The notes: generated from the sequence alone by a model not told the origin. Shown: positions 1-8,316, counted from the stretch's first letter. The stretch: 13,449 nucleotides of DNA from an uncultured Nostocoides sp. (GCA_936931335.1 CAKZIH010000077.1:1-13449), one strand, 5' to 3'. Numbers and translations are program-made.

Positions 1-1054
1 CGCCGCCGCCGTCGTCGCCGCCGAGCCGGGGATTCTCGACCTGCCCGACGAGCAGGCCCAGGAGCGCTTCCGGGCGCGCGGCGTGGAGATGATGTTCGAC
101 CAGATCAAGGCCTCGCTGCACGACTTCGGCGTCGACTTCGACGTCTACTTCCACGAGAACGACCTGCATACTTCCGGGGCGGTCGGGCGCGCCATCGAGC
201 GGCTCACCGAGCTGGGCTCGATGTATGAGCAGGACGGCGCGCAGTGGTTGCGCACCAGCGAGTTCGGGGACGACAAGGACCGGGTCGTCATCCGGTCCAA
301 TGGCGAGCCCTCCTACTACTCGGGCGACCTGGCCTACTACCTCGACAAGCGGGAGCGCGGCTTCGACCGGGTGTTCATCATGCTCGGCGCCGACCACCAC
401 GGCTATGTCGGGCGCCTGATGGCGATGGCGCAGGCCTTCGGCGACATTCCGCACGAGAACCTCGAGGTCCTCATCGGCCAGCTGGTCAACCTGGTCAAGG
501 ACGGCCAGCCGGTGCGGATGAGCAAGCGCGCGGGCACCGTCGTCGTGCTCGAGGACCTGGTCGGGGCGGTTGGTCGCGACGCCGCGCGCTATGCCCTGAC
601 CCGCTCCTCCACCGACAGCCAGATCGATATCGACCTCGACCTGCTGGTCAAGCGCAGCAACGACAACCCGGTCTATTACGTGCAATATGCCCACGCGCGC
701 ACCTGCAATGTCGCCCGGTTGGCGGCCGAGGACGGGGTGCACCGCGAGGACGGTTTCGACCCGGCACTGCTCGCCGATCCCACCGAGGCGGCCCTGCTCG
801 CCGTGCTCGGCGACTACCCGCGCGTCCTCGCCCAGGCGGCGGCGACCCGGGAGCCGCACCGGATCGCCCGCTATCTGGAGAGCCTCGCCGCCCACTTCCA
901 CAAGTGGTACGACACCTGCCGCGTGCGGCCGATGAACGCCGAGGAAGAGGTCACCGATCTGCACCGCACCCGGTTGTGGCTCAACGACGCCACCCGCCAG
1001 GTGCTCGCCAACGGCCTGGCGCTGCTCGGGGTGTCCGCGCCCGAACGGATGTAA
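1..1054 (+). CDS. argS: Arginyl-tRNA synthetase, C-terminal part (5' truncated by window)
   Basis: Charges tRNA-Arg with arginine in the cytoplasm (class I aminoacyl-tRNA synthetase). The reading frame is open from base 2, so the start and the HIGH motif lie upstream of the window. Visible family features are the catalytic-core segment GADHHGYVGR (from 386), the KMSKS-equivalent loop MSKRAG (518-535), and then the all-helical DALR anticodon-binding domain, beginning near DNPVYYVQYAHAR and ending in the typical tail ALLGVSAPERM. The stop TAA is at 1052-1054 and lysA begins 3 nt later, so the two are almost certainly co-transcribed. argS next to lysA is the conserved actinobacterial order (as in M. 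tuberculosis). In Corynebacterium this pair is known to be co-regulated by arginine and lysine, but I see no sign either way here. Identification is secure; only the 5' extent is unknown. Confidence 0.97.
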   Translation, partial: AAAVVAAEPGILDLPDEQAQERFRARGVEMMFDQIKASLHDFGVDFDVYFHENDLHTSGAVGRAIERLTELGSMYEQDGAQWLRTSEFGDDKDRVVIRSNGEPSYYSGDLAYYLDKRERGFDRVFIMLGADHHGYVGRLMAMAQAFGDIPHENLEVLIGQLVNLVKDGQPVRMSKRAGTVVVLEDLVGAVGRDAARYALTRSSTDSQIDIDLDLLVKRSNDNPVYYVQYAHARTCNVARLAAEDGVHREDGFDPALLADPTEAALLAVLGDYPRVLAQAAATREPHRIARYLESLAAHFHKWYDTCRVRPMNAEEEVTDLHRTRLWLNDATRQVLANGLALLGVSAPERM

Positions 1055-1057
1055 TCG

Positions 1058-2494
1058 ATGCGCGCGCATGAGGCCGGCGTCCTGCACGCCGACGGCTATG
1101 GCGGCCCGCCGATCTATCTGCCCGTCCCCGCCGACGTCAACACGCTCACCCCGCGGGTATGGAGTCAGAGCGTCCGGCGCAATGCCGACGGCGTGATCGA
1201 GGTCGGGGGAGTGGATGTCCGCACCCTGGCCGCGGAGCACGGGAGTGCGGCATACGTCCTCGACGAGGGCGACTTCCGCGCGCGCGCCCGCGCGTTTCGC
1301 GACGAGTTCGCGGCCGCCTTCGAGCCGGTATGCGGTGGGGCCGACGTCTATTACGCCGGCAAGGCCTTCCTCTGCTCGGCGGTGGCCCGCTGGGTCATGG
1401 AGGAGGGGCTCAGCCTGGACGTCTGCACCGGCGGCGAGCTTGCCGTCGCCCAACGCGTCGGCTTCCCCGGTGACCGGATCGGCTTCCACGGCAACAACAA
1501 ATCTGTCGCCGAGCTGCGGGAGGCGCTGACCTACGGCGTGGGCCGGATCGTGGTGGACTCGGATACCGAGATCGACCGGCTGATCGAGCTGGCCCGCGAA
1601 CTCGGCGTCGTCGCCCCGGTGATGCTGCGGGTCACCGTCGGCGTCGAGGCGCACACCCACGAGTTCATCGCCACCGGCCACGAGGACCAGAAGTTCGGCT
1701 TCGCGCTGGCCGGCGGGGTGGCCTTCGAGGCGGTCGGGCGGATTCTTGAGCATCCGGACGAGCTGCGCTTCCTCGGCCTGCACAGCCATATCGGCTCGCA
1801 GATCTTCGACACCTCCGGATTCGAGACCGCGGCCCAGCGGCTGGTCGGCCTGCACGTCCGGATCGCCGACGAACTCGGCTGTGCCGCACCGGAGATCGAC
1901 CTGGGCGGTGGCTATGGCATCGCGTACACCACCCAGCACACGCCGCTGCAGCCGACGGTCCTGGCCGGCGAACTCGCCCAGATCGTCCGGCGCGCCGTCG
2001 GCGCCGCGGCCGACTCATTGCCCGACGGTCCGCCGCGGGTGTCCATCGAACCCGGCCGCGCGATCGTTGGCCCGGCGATGTTCACCCTCTATGAAGTGGG
2101 CACGGTCAAGCCGGTCGAGGTCGCCGACGGCCACATCCGCACCTATGTCTCGGTGGACGGGGGGATGAGCGACAACGCCCGCCCGGCCCTCTATGACGCG
2201 GACTATTCGGTCAGCCTCGCCGGCCGCCGCTCCGAGGCCGAGCCGATCGTGGTCCGGGTCGTCGGCCGCCACTGCGAGGCCGGCGACATCGTGGTGCAGG
2301 ACGAATGGCTGCCCAGCGACATACGGGCCGGGGACCTGCTCGCGGTGCCGGGCACCGGCGCCTACTGCCGCTCGCTGTCCAATCAGTACAACCACACCCC
2401 ACGCCCGCCGGTCATCGCGGTGCGCGACGGGGTTTCTCGCGTGCTCATCCGCCGCGAGTCGATCGATGACCTACTTGCTCTGGACGTGGGGTGA
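1058..2494 (+). CDS. lysA: Diaminopimelate decarboxylase
   Basis: PLP enzyme that decarboxylates meso-diaminopimelate to L-lysine, the last step of lysine synthesis; it also draws on the DAP pool used for peptidoglycan. The 478-residue product is a fold type III (alanine racemase-like) decarboxylase. The PLP Schiff-base lysine is K102 in YYAGKAFL, the barrel motif HSHIGSQ is at 242-248, the phosphate-binding GGGYG loop at 283-287, EPGR at 331-334, and the C-terminal active-site motif CEAGD at 406-410 with TGAY at 433-436. Length and the N-terminal MRAHEAG/ADVN pattern match actinobacterial LysA, which supports the ATG at 1058, 3 nt after argS. There is no strong ribosome site, so coupling to argS translation is likely. 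The stop overlaps the GTG of hom by 4 nt. No damage is seen. Confidence 0.97.
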   Translation: MRAHEAGVLHADGYGGPPIYLPVPADVNTLTPRVWSQSVRRNADGVIEVGGVDVRTLAAEHGSAAYVLDEGDFRARARAFRDEFAAAFEPVCGGADVYYAGKAFLCSAVARWVMEEGLSLDVCTGGELAVAQRVGFPGDRIGFHGNNKSVAELREALTYGVGRIVVDSDTEIDRLIELARELGVVAPVMLRVTVGVEAHTHEFIATGHEDQKFGFALAGGVAFEAVGRILEHPDELRFLGLHSHIGSQIFDTSGFETAAQRLVGLHVRIADELGCAAPEIDLGGGYGIAYTTQHTPLQPTVLAGELAQIVRRAVGAAADSLPDGPPRVSIEPGRAIVGPAMFTLYEVGTVKPVEVADGHIRTYVSVDGGMSDNARPALYDADYSVSLAGRRSEAEPIVVRVVGRHCEAGDIVVQDEWLPSDIRAGDLLAVPGTGAYCRSLSNQYNHTPRPPVIAVRDGVSRVLIRRESIDDLLALDVG

Positions 2495-3849
2495 CCCGAG
2501 TGACTTCCAACCTGACAACGACGCGAGATCCGCAGCAGGACAAGCCGATCCGTGTGGCGCTGCTCGGCTGCGGCGTGGTCGGCGGTTCCGTGGCCCGGAT
2601 GTTGGTGGAGCAGGGTGACGACCTGGCCGCCCGCATCGGCGCCCCCGTGGAACTGGTCGGGATCGCGGTGCGCCGCCTGGGCCGCGATCGCCGCGACGTC
2701 CCGGTGCCGGCCGAGATTTTCACTACGGACGCAGCGGAACTCGTCACCCGCGCCGATGTGGTGATCGAGGTCGTCGGGGGCATCGAGCCGGCCCGGGACC
2801 TCTTGCTCTCCGCGATGGCCCATGGCGCTTCGGTGGTCACCGCCAACAAGGCCCTGCTGGCCGAGGATGGCCCCGCCCTGTATGCCGCGGCCGACGCCGC
2901 CGGCGTAGACCTCTATTACGAGGCCGCGGTGGCCGGGGCGATCCCGATCCTGCGCCCCATTCGCGAGTCGCTGGCCGGCGATCACGTTCGCAAGGTCATC
3001 GGAATCGTCAATGGCACAACGAATTTTGTGCTCGACGCGATGGACAGCAGCGGCGCCGGTTTCGAGGAGACCGTCGCCCAGGCGCAGTCCCTGGGGTATG
3101 CCGAGGCCGACCCCACCGCCGACGTCGAGGGCTTCGATGCCGCCGCCAAGGCGGCCATCCTCGCCTCGCTCGCCTTCCACACCCGGGTGCGCGGTGCGGA
3201 CGTCTACCGCGAGGGCATCACCGAGGTCTCGGCGGCCGATGTCGATGCCGCCAAGGCGATGGGCGCGGTGGTGAAGCTGCTCGCGATCGCCGAACGCACC
3301 ACCGATGCCAGCGGCGCCGAGGGCGTCAGCGTGCGCGTGCACCCGGCGATGGTCGGGCGCGATCACCCGCTCGCCTCGGTGCGGGAGGCCTACAACGCGG
3401 TCTTCGTCGAGGCCAAAGCCGCGGGCGAGCTGATGTTCTATGGCAAGGGCGCCGGCGGTGACCCGACCGCCTCGGCGGTGCTCGGCGACCTGGTGGCGGT
3501 ATGCCGCCACCGCCGCTCCGGCAGCCGCGGGCCGGGGGAATCGGCATACGCCGACCTGCCCGTGTTGCCCGTCGGCGAGGCGCGTACGCGCTATCACATC
3601 AGCCTCGCGGTGGCCGACCGGCCGGGTGTGCTCGCCCAGGTCGCCCAGGTCTTCGCCGAGCACGATGTCTCGATTGAGACTGTGCGCCAACACGTTCGGC
3701 CTGGCACCGAGGGCGCGGAGAGCCAGGCGAACCTCGTCATCGTCACCCACCAGGCCGCCGAAGCCGCGCTCGGTGCCACCGTCGATGCGCTCGCCTCGGC
3801 GAGTTCGGTCACCGAGGTGGTCTCCGTCATGCGCGTGGAAGGATCCTGA
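2491..3849 (+). CDS. hom: Homoserine dehydrogenase with ACT domain
   Basis: NAD(P)-dependent reduction of aspartate semialdehyde to homoserine, the branch point to threonine and methionine. The 452-residue product has a Rossmann motif GCGVVG at 26-31, the catalytic/substrate segment NGTTN at 174-178, YAEADPTADVEG at 203-214 followed by the conserved lysine K220, and GGDPTASAVLGD at 322-333. A C-terminal ACT domain spans about 368-449 (starting RYHISLAVADRPGVLAQVA), the domain through which Gram-positive monofunctional enzymes are inhibited by threonine. No aspartokinase is fused. The start is a choice between GTG 2491, which overlaps the lysA stop as GTGA, and in-frame GTG 2500, which has GGGGTGA placed 5 nt upstream as a possible ribosome site. 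The first ~18 residues are not conserved in the family, so 2500 remains possible. thrC follows after 3 nt. Confidence 0.96.
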   Translation: MTRVTSNLTTTRDPQQDKPIRVALLGCGVVGGSVARMLVEQGDDLAARIGAPVELVGIAVRRLGRDRRDVPVPAEIFTTDAAELVTRADVVIEVVGGIEPARDLLLSAMAHGASVVTANKALLAEDGPALYAAADAAGVDLYYEAAVAGAIPILRPIRESLAGDHVRKVIGIVNGTTNFVLDAMDSSGAGFEETVAQAQSLGYAEADPTADVEGFDAAAKAAILASLAFHTRVRGADVYREGITEVSAADVDAAKAMGAVVKLLAIAERTTDASGAEGVSVRVHPAMVGRDHPLASVREAYNAVFVEAKAAGELMFYGKGAGGDPTASAVLGDLVAVCRHRRSGSRGPGESAYADLPVLPVGEARTRYHISLAVADRPGVLAQVAQVFAEHDVSIETVRQHVRPGTEGAESQANLVIVTHQAAEAALGATVDALASASSVTEVVSVMRVEGS

Positions 3850-3852
3850 GCC

Positions 3853-4950
3853 ATGGCTGCCCAGTGGCGCGGTGTGATCCGCGAGTATGCCGATCGTCTG
3901 CCGATGCTGGCCGGCGCCCCGGTGGTCACTCTCGGTGAGGGCGGGACCCCGCTCATCGAGGCGGAGAAGCTTTCCGAGCGGGTGGGCGCCCGAGTGCTGG
4001 TCAAGTTCGAGGGGCTCAACCCCACTGGCTCCTTCAAAGACCGCGGGATGACCACGGCGATCTCGATGGCCGCCAAGCGGGGTGCCAAGGCGGTGATCTG
4101 CGCGAGCACCGGCAACACCAGTGCCAGCGCCGCCGCCTACGCCACCAAGGCCGGTATGACGTGTGCGGTCCTGGTCCCTGAGGGCAAGATCGCGATGGGC
4201 AAGCTCAGCCAGGCGATCGCGCACGGAGCAACCCTGCTGCAGGTCGAGGGGAATTTCGACGCCTGCCTGGATGTGGCACGCAAGCTCGCCGAGGCCTATC
4301 CGGTGGAACTGGTGAACTCGGTCAACCCAGCCCGCATCGAGGGGCAGAAGACCGCGGCCTTCGAGATCGTGGACGCGCTCGGCGACGCCCCGGACATCCA
4401 CTGCCTGCCGGTGGGGAATGCCGGGAATATCACCGCATACTGGAAGGGCTACCGCGAATACGTTGCGGGACACGGCATTCCGGATGTGCCCGAGGGTCCG
4501 GCGAGCAAGCTGCCGCAGATGTGGGGCTTCCAGGCCGCGGGGGCGGCCCCGATCGTCCTGGGGCACCCGGTGGATGACCCGGAGACCATCGCCACCGCGA
4601 TCCGGATCGGCAACCCCGCCTCCTGGCGCCAGGCCGAGGCCGCGCGCGATGACTCCGGCGGCCGGGTCGAGGCGGTGACCGACGAGCAGATCCTGCAGGC
4701 CCACCGCCTGCTCTCCAGCACCGAGGGCATCTTCGTCGAGCCGGGCTCCGCGGCCAGCATCGCCGGGTTGGTGCAGGTGCACGCGGCGGGCGGGATCCCG
4801 GCCGGCGCGACCATCGTCTGCACGGTCACCGGCCACGGTCTGAAGGATCCGTCCTGGGCGCTGCGTACCGCGGACGGGGATGAGATTGTGCCGCAGCGTA
4901 TTTCGGTCGACGCATATAGCGCCGCGGTCGCGCTCGGGCTCGACGGGTGA
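3853..4950 (+). CDS. thrC: Threonine synthase (short actinobacterial form)
   Basis: PLP-dependent conversion of O-phosphohomoserine to threonine plus phosphate, the last step of threonine synthesis. The 365-residue product is a fold type II enzyme of the short class of about 350-360 residues. The PLP lysine is K62 in NPTGSFKDRGM, the substrate loop STGNTSAS is at 85-92, the PLP phosphate clamp GNAGN at 188-192, and CTVTGHGLKD at 323-332 is the conserved C-terminal signature. The ATG at 3853 is preceded by GAAGGA (3838-3843, 9 nt away) and follows hom by 3 nt. Its stop overlaps the thrB GTG by 4 nt. The order hom-thrC-thrB is the standard actinobacterial threonine operon. No truncation or missing residues seen. 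Confidence 0.97.
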   Translation: MAAQWRGVIREYADRLPMLAGAPVVTLGEGGTPLIEAEKLSERVGARVLVKFEGLNPTGSFKDRGMTTAISMAAKRGAKAVICASTGNTSASAAAYATKAGMTCAVLVPEGKIAMGKLSQAIAHGATLLQVEGNFDACLDVARKLAEAYPVELVNSVNPARIEGQKTAAFEIVDALGDAPDIHCLPVGNAGNITAYWKGYREYVAGHGIPDVPEGPASKLPQMWGFQAAGAAPIVLGHPVDDPETIATAIRIGNPASWRQAEAARDDSGGRVEAVTDEQILQAHRLLSSTEGIFVEPGSAASIAGLVQVHAAGGIPAGATIVCTVTGHGLKDPSWALRTADGDEIVPQRISVDAYSAAVALGLDG

Positions 4951-5897
4951 GCTCGGCAGGTGTGCCGTGGCGGCCGGGCCAGCAGGTCCGCGTGGCCGTC
5001 CCTGCGAGCAGTGCCAACCTCGGCCCCGGATTCGACTCCGTGGGCATCGGGTTGGACCTGCGCGACGAATGCTCGGTGACGATCACCGATGGCGGCGGGT
5101 TGAGCGTGTCGGTGACCGGCCCCGGCGGGGATGTGGTGCCGCGCGACGAGCGGCACCTGGTGGTGCGTTCGATGCTCCGGGCGTGGGCGCAACTCGGCAG
5201 ACCGGCTCCGGAGCACCTGCACCTGCGCTGCGACAACCGGGTGCCGCACGGGCGGGGGCTGGGTTCCTCGGCCACGGCGATCGTCACCGGGATCAGTGCC
5301 GCATACGCCTTGGCGGCCCTGGCCACCGAGGGTACCCCGCGGCTGGACCTGGCGGCGATCAACGACCTGGCCGCGCACTTGGAGGGCCATCCGGACAATT
5401 CCTCGGCCAGTGTGTATGGCGGGGTCACCCTGAGCTGGAGCGATGACGCGGCGGCGGGTGAGCAGGTGGCCCGCACGCAGACCCTGCGGTTGGCGCCGCA
5501 CCCGGCGATCAGTGCGCAGGTGCTGGTGCCGCAGGAGCAGTTGAGCACCGCCACGGCGCGCGCGGTGCTTCCCGCGACCGTGCACCTGGCCGATGCGGCC
5601 GCCAATGCCGCGCGCGTGGGCCTGCTCGTCCACGCGGTGACCAGGGAGCCGGGGTTGCTGGTGCCGGCGACCCGGGACTACCTGCATCAAGAGGCGCGGC
5701 GGCCGGCATACCGCGAGTCCATGGAGCTGGTGGATCGGTTCCGGTCCGCGGGACATGCGGCGGCCATCTCGGGCGCCGGACCGTCTGTGCTGGTCCTGGC
5801 GACCGAGTCCGTTGCGGATCTGCTCGCAGACCTGCCGTCCGGTTGGAGCGCGCTGCCGCTGCCGATCGCCGCCGATGGGGTCCGGCTGCTCGCCTGA
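4947..5897 (+). CDS. thrB: Homoserine kinase (GHMP family)
   Basis: Phosphorylates homoserine with ATP, giving the substrate of threonine synthase encoded just upstream. The 316-residue product has the three GHMP-kinase motifs: the N-terminal VPASSANLGPGFD (18-30), the ATP-binding loop PHGRGLGSSA (100-109) with downstream EGHPDN (146-151), and the C-terminal SGAGPS (275-280). The start GTG at 4947 overlaps the thrC stop (GTGA), the same arrangement as at lysA-hom, implying coupled translation. In-frame GTG 4962 is possible but would leave a Shine-Dalgarno spacing of only about 1 nt. The gene ends the amino-acid operon; the next 298 nt are the rho leader. Confidence 0.96.
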   Translation: MSSAGVPWRPGQQVRVAVPASSANLGPGFDSVGIGLDLRDECSVTITDGGGLSVSVTGPGGDVVPRDERHLVVRSMLRAWAQLGRPAPEHLHLRCDNRVPHGRGLGSSATAIVTGISAAYALAALATEGTPRLDLAAINDLAAHLEGHPDNSSASVYGGVTLSWSDDAAAGEQVARTQTLRLAPHPAISAQVLVPQEQLSTATARAVLPATVHLADAAANAARVGLLVHAVTREPGLLVPATRDYLHQEARRPAYRESMELVDRFRSAGHAAAISGAGPSVLVLATESVADLLADLPSGWSALPLPIAADGVRLLA

Positions 5898-5909
5898 CGC
5901 ATGCTGAGA

Positions 5910-5924
5910 ATTCCCGTCGGGAAT
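5910..5924 (+). terminator. Short hairpin after thrB (weak terminator candidate)
   Basis: ATTCCC-GTC-GGGAAT is a perfect 6-bp stem with a 3-nt loop, 12 nt after the thrB stop. No T-tract follows, so it is at most a weak or Rho-assisted end of the amino-acid operon; read-through into rho is quite possible. A 6-bp stem can occur by chance. Confidence 0.25.
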
Positions 5925-5983
5925 GCCGCCGGACACAAGTCTTGTTGGACGTGCCAGGTGCGGTCCCGCCGGAAGTGCGGTGA

Positions 5984-5989
5984 TATAGT
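5984..5989 (+). promoter_or_regulatory. Candidate -10 element for rho
   Basis: TATAGT matches TATAAT at five of six positions and stands out in otherwise GC-rich DNA. No convincing -35 lies 16-19 nt upstream (TTGGAC at 5945-5950 is too far), but weak -35 boxes are common in actinobacteria. Use of this site would give a leader of about 200 nt before the rho GTG. Confidence 0.4.
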
Positions 5990-6180
5990 GCCACTGCACC
6001 CGCGGAGAGTGTGCGGTGTAGGCCGCCCCGCGAATTGCAGACATTTCTTCTTTGTCCGTCGCCGTGCTGGCCAATGGGCCGCAATAGTCCGGGTCGAGCG
6101 GCGCCGCAAAGAATCCTCACGGCTTAATCCCTTGGGCCGCAATGTGATACGAGGACGTCCGGATCGGGACGCTCCGATAC

Positions 6181-6189
6181 GAGGAAGGG
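6181..6189 (+). promoter_or_regulatory. Ribosome binding site of rho
   Basis: GAGGAAGGG ends 6 nt before the GTG at 6196. This fixes the GTG as the start of rho rather than an internal ATG such as the one coding for residue 26. Confidence 0.75.
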
Positions 6190-6195
6190 TCCTTC

Positions 6196-8316
6196 GTGAC
6201 CGACACCACCACTCTCGAGACTGCTGCCAGCGGCGACGAGAAGCCGCGCCGCTCCGGCGCACTCACCGCCATGCGTCTGGCCGAACTTCAGGGCCTGGCC
6301 AGCAGCATGGGGATTTCCGGCACCGCGAAGATGCGCAAGGGCGACCTGATCGAGGTCATCCGCGCCCGGCAGTCCGGCACCGATGTGACCCGCAATGGTC
6401 GCGCCCAGAACGGTGACACCCGTGACGCTGGCCCCCAGAACGCTGGCTCCCAGAACGCGGACACCCCGAGCGCCGACCCCCACGCGGCGCAGCCCCAGGG
6501 CGGCGGCACCGGTCGCCGCGCCTCACGGCCCGCCGGCCGGGCCCAGGCCCCCGCCGAGTCCGGTATGCCGACCGCCGAGACCGAGGCTCAGGTGCGTGCC
6601 GAGCGTGCCGAGACCGCCGACCGTGCCGACAGCTCCGGCCGCCAGGACACCGCGGACAGCCAGGACACCAATGGCCGCGAGGCCAACCGCCAGGACGGCG
6701 AACGCGCCGGGCGCGACGAGCGTTCGGAGCGCAGCCGCGACGACCAAGGCCGCGAGGACCGCCAGCGCTACAACCGCAATGATCGGCAGGGCCGGGACCG
6801 CCAGGGCTACGACCGGCAAAACCGCGACGGTCAGCAGAACCGCGATGGGCAGCAGGATCGGCAGTCCCAGGATCGGGACGGCCAGCCCAACCGCCAGGAC
6901 CGCGATGACCGCCAGGACCGTCAGCAGAACCGCGACGGCCAGCAGCGCGATGACCGCCAGCAGGACCGCGATGGTCAGCAGAACCGTCAGGACCGCCAGC
7001 AGGCCGGCAACCGCTACGACGACGAGGACGGCAACGGCCGTCGCCGTGGTCGCAACCGCGGCCGGGGTCGCGACAAGCGCCGCGGCGGCCAGCAGGGCGG
7101 GGAGTACGACGCCGAGCCGCAGGTTTCTGAGGACGATGTCGTCGTCCCCGTGGCCGGCATCCTTGACATTCTCGATAACTACGCCTTCGTACGGACCTCC
7201 GGCTATCTGCCCGGCCCGGGCGATGTCTATGTCCCGCTGCAGATGGTCAAGCGCCACGGTCTGCGCAAGGGTGACGCCGTCACCGGCGCGGTGAAGACTC
7301 CTCGCGATGGGGAGGAGGGCAGCCAGACCGTCCAGACCGGCCGCAACCAGCGCCAGAAGTTCAACCCCCTGGTCCGCCTGGACACCGTCAACGGGATGAC
7401 CCCGGAGCAGGCCTGCCAGCGCGCCGAGTTCGGCAAGCTGACCCCGCTCTACCCGCAGGAGCGCCTGCGCCTGGAGACCGAGCCGGGTGTCCTGACCACC
7501 CGCGTGATCGACCTGGTCGCCCCGATCGGCAAGGGCCAGCGTGGTCTGCTGGTCGCCCCGGCGAAGGCCGGCAAGACGTTGATCCTGCAGTCGATCGCCA
7601 ATGCAATCACCAAGAACAACCCCGAGGTCCACCTCATGGTCGTGCTCGTCGACGAGCGCCCCGAGGAGGTCACCGACATGCAGCGCGCGGTCAAGGGTGA
7701 GGTCATCGCCTCCACCTTCGACCGGCCGGCTGACGACCACACCACGGTCGCCGAACTCGCCATCGAGCGCGCTAAGCGACTGGTGGAGATGGGCCACGAC
7801 GTGGTCGTGCTCCTGGACTCGATCACCCGCCTCGGCCGCGCCTACAACCTGGCCGCCCCGGCGAGCGGGCGCATCCTCTCCGGTGGTGTCGACTCGGCCG
7901 CGCTCTACCCGCCGAAGCGCTTCTTCGGTGCCGCCCGCAATATCGAGAATGGCGGTTCGCTCACCATCCTCGCGACGGCGCTGGTGGAGACCGGGTCCAA
8001 GATGGACGAGGTCATCTTCGAGGAGTTCAAGGGCACCGGCAATATGGAGCTCAAGCTCGATCGCCAGCTGGCCAACCGCCGGATCTTCCCGGCCGTCGAC
8101 GTCAACAACTCCGGCACCCGCCGGGAGGAAATCCTCCTGGCCCCGGAGGAGCTCAAGATCATGTGGAAGTTGCGCCGGGTGCTCGCCGCGCTCGACCCGC
8201 AGGCCAGCATCGAATTGCTGCTGGACCGGCTGCGCAAGACCAAGAGCAACTACGAATTCCTCGTGCAGGTCCAGCAGACCAGCTCGATCCGCCTGGACGA
8301 CGAGGACGACAAGTAG
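6196..8316 (+). CDS. rho: Transcription termination factor Rho with long disordered insert
   Basis: Hexameric RNA-dependent ATPase/helicase that ends transcription at C-rich unstructured RNA. In the 706-residue product a Rho_N helix-turn domain lies at about 22-58 (LTAMRLAELQGLA). A hydrophilic low-complexity insert rich in R, D, Q, N and G spans about 60-310, with [ND]RDGQ[QP] units at 209-262 and an RG-rich basic end near 281-302. An OB-fold primary RNA-binding domain lies at about 315-385 (GILDILDNYAFVR). The ATPase core has Walker A AKAGKT (456-461), VDERPEEVTDM (485-495), Walker B VVVLLD (536-541) and SITRLGRAYN. The conserved secondary-site region runs from ETGSKMDEVIFEEFKGTGN to NNSGTRREE, and the C-terminus is intact. 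E. coli Rho is about 420 residues; the difference is nearly all the insert, typical of actinobacterial Rho. E. coli has PKAGKT in the P-loop; here the proline is alanine. Confidence 0.97.
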   Translation: MTDTTTLETAASGDEKPRRSGALTAMRLAELQGLASSMGISGTAKMRKGDLIEVIRARQSGTDVTRNGRAQNGDTRDAGPQNAGSQNADTPSADPHAAQPQGGGTGRRASRPAGRAQAPAESGMPTAETEAQVRAERAETADRADSSGRQDTADSQDTNGREANRQDGERAGRDERSERSRDDQGREDRQRYNRNDRQGRDRQGYDRQNRDGQQNRDGQQDRQSQDRDGQPNRQDRDDRQDRQQNRDGQQRDDRQQDRDGQQNRQDRQQAGNRYDDEDGNGRRRGRNRGRGRDKRRGGQQGGEYDAEPQVSEDDVVVPVAGILDILDNYAFVRTSGYLPGPGDVYVPLQMVKRHGLRKGDAVTGAVKTPRDGEEGSQTVQTGRNQRQKFNPLVRLDTVNGMTPEQACQRAEFGKLTPLYPQERLRLETEPGVLTTRVIDLVAPIGKGQRGLLVAPAKAGKTLILQSIANAITKNNPEVHLMVVLVDERPEEVTDMQRAVKGEVIASTFDRPADDHTTVAELAIERAKRLVEMGHDVVVLLDSITRLGRAYNLAAPASGRILSGGVDSAALYPPKRFFGAARNIENGGSLTILATALVETGSKMDEVIFEEFKGTGNMELKLDRQLANRRIFPAVDVNNSGTRREEILLAPEELKIMWKLRRVLAALDPQASIELLLDRLRKTKSNYEFLVQVQQTSSIRLDDEDDK
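6820..6981 (+). repeat. Degenerate in-frame repeats encoding [ND]RDGQ[QP] in Rho
   Basis: Five copies of a six-residue unit, [ND]RDGQ[QP] (Rho residues 209-214, 215-220, 226-231, 245-250, 257-262), are encoded by near-repeats of AACCGCGACGGTCAGCAG. Silent differences between copies show they are not a recent perfect duplication. The flanking 180-270 region continues the same composition with DRQ/DDRQ units. Such repeats can expand or shrink in frame without disrupting the ATPase core. Confidence 0.7.

Larger units (their letters stand above)
5898..6195 (+). other. Intergenic leader region upstream of rho
   Basis: This 298-nt stretch has no convincing gene. It holds the short post-thrB hairpin, the candidate -10 at 5984-5989, and a possible imperfect stem (CACCCGC 5997-6003 with GCGGTG 6013-6018, one bulged C). 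A 10-nt all-pyrimidine run lies at 6044-6053. Two pairs of direct repeats follow: TGGGCCGCAAT at 6075-6085 and 6133-6143, and GATACGAGGA at 6146-6155 and 6176-6185, the latter exactly 30 nt apart. A 5-bp stem CGTCC/GGACG sits at 6156-6160/6167-6171. Rho is known to control its own transcription through its leader in E. coli, and a long repeat-bearing leader would suit that. This is inference from layout only. Confidence 0.5.

Noticed and set aside
2383..4836. Very long open frame on the minus strand opposite hom and thrC
   Set aside because: Its protein is rich in His, Arg, Gly and Asp with no domain, and the opposite strand carries two intact, well-conserved enzymes. Long antisense frames are expected in high-GC DNA.
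5901..6416. Possible leader peptide or gene starting at ATG 5901
   Set aside because: It has no ribosome site, its composition is basic without a pattern, and it runs far into rho in another frame. A very short leader peptide cannot be excluded but nothing supports one.
6523..7797. Open frame on the minus strand opposite rho, with a long Leu/Val/Ala-rich stretch resembling membrane helices
   Set aside because: The apparent helices are the antisense image of the Gln/Arg/Asp repeat codons of Rho; no ribosome site or conserved start.
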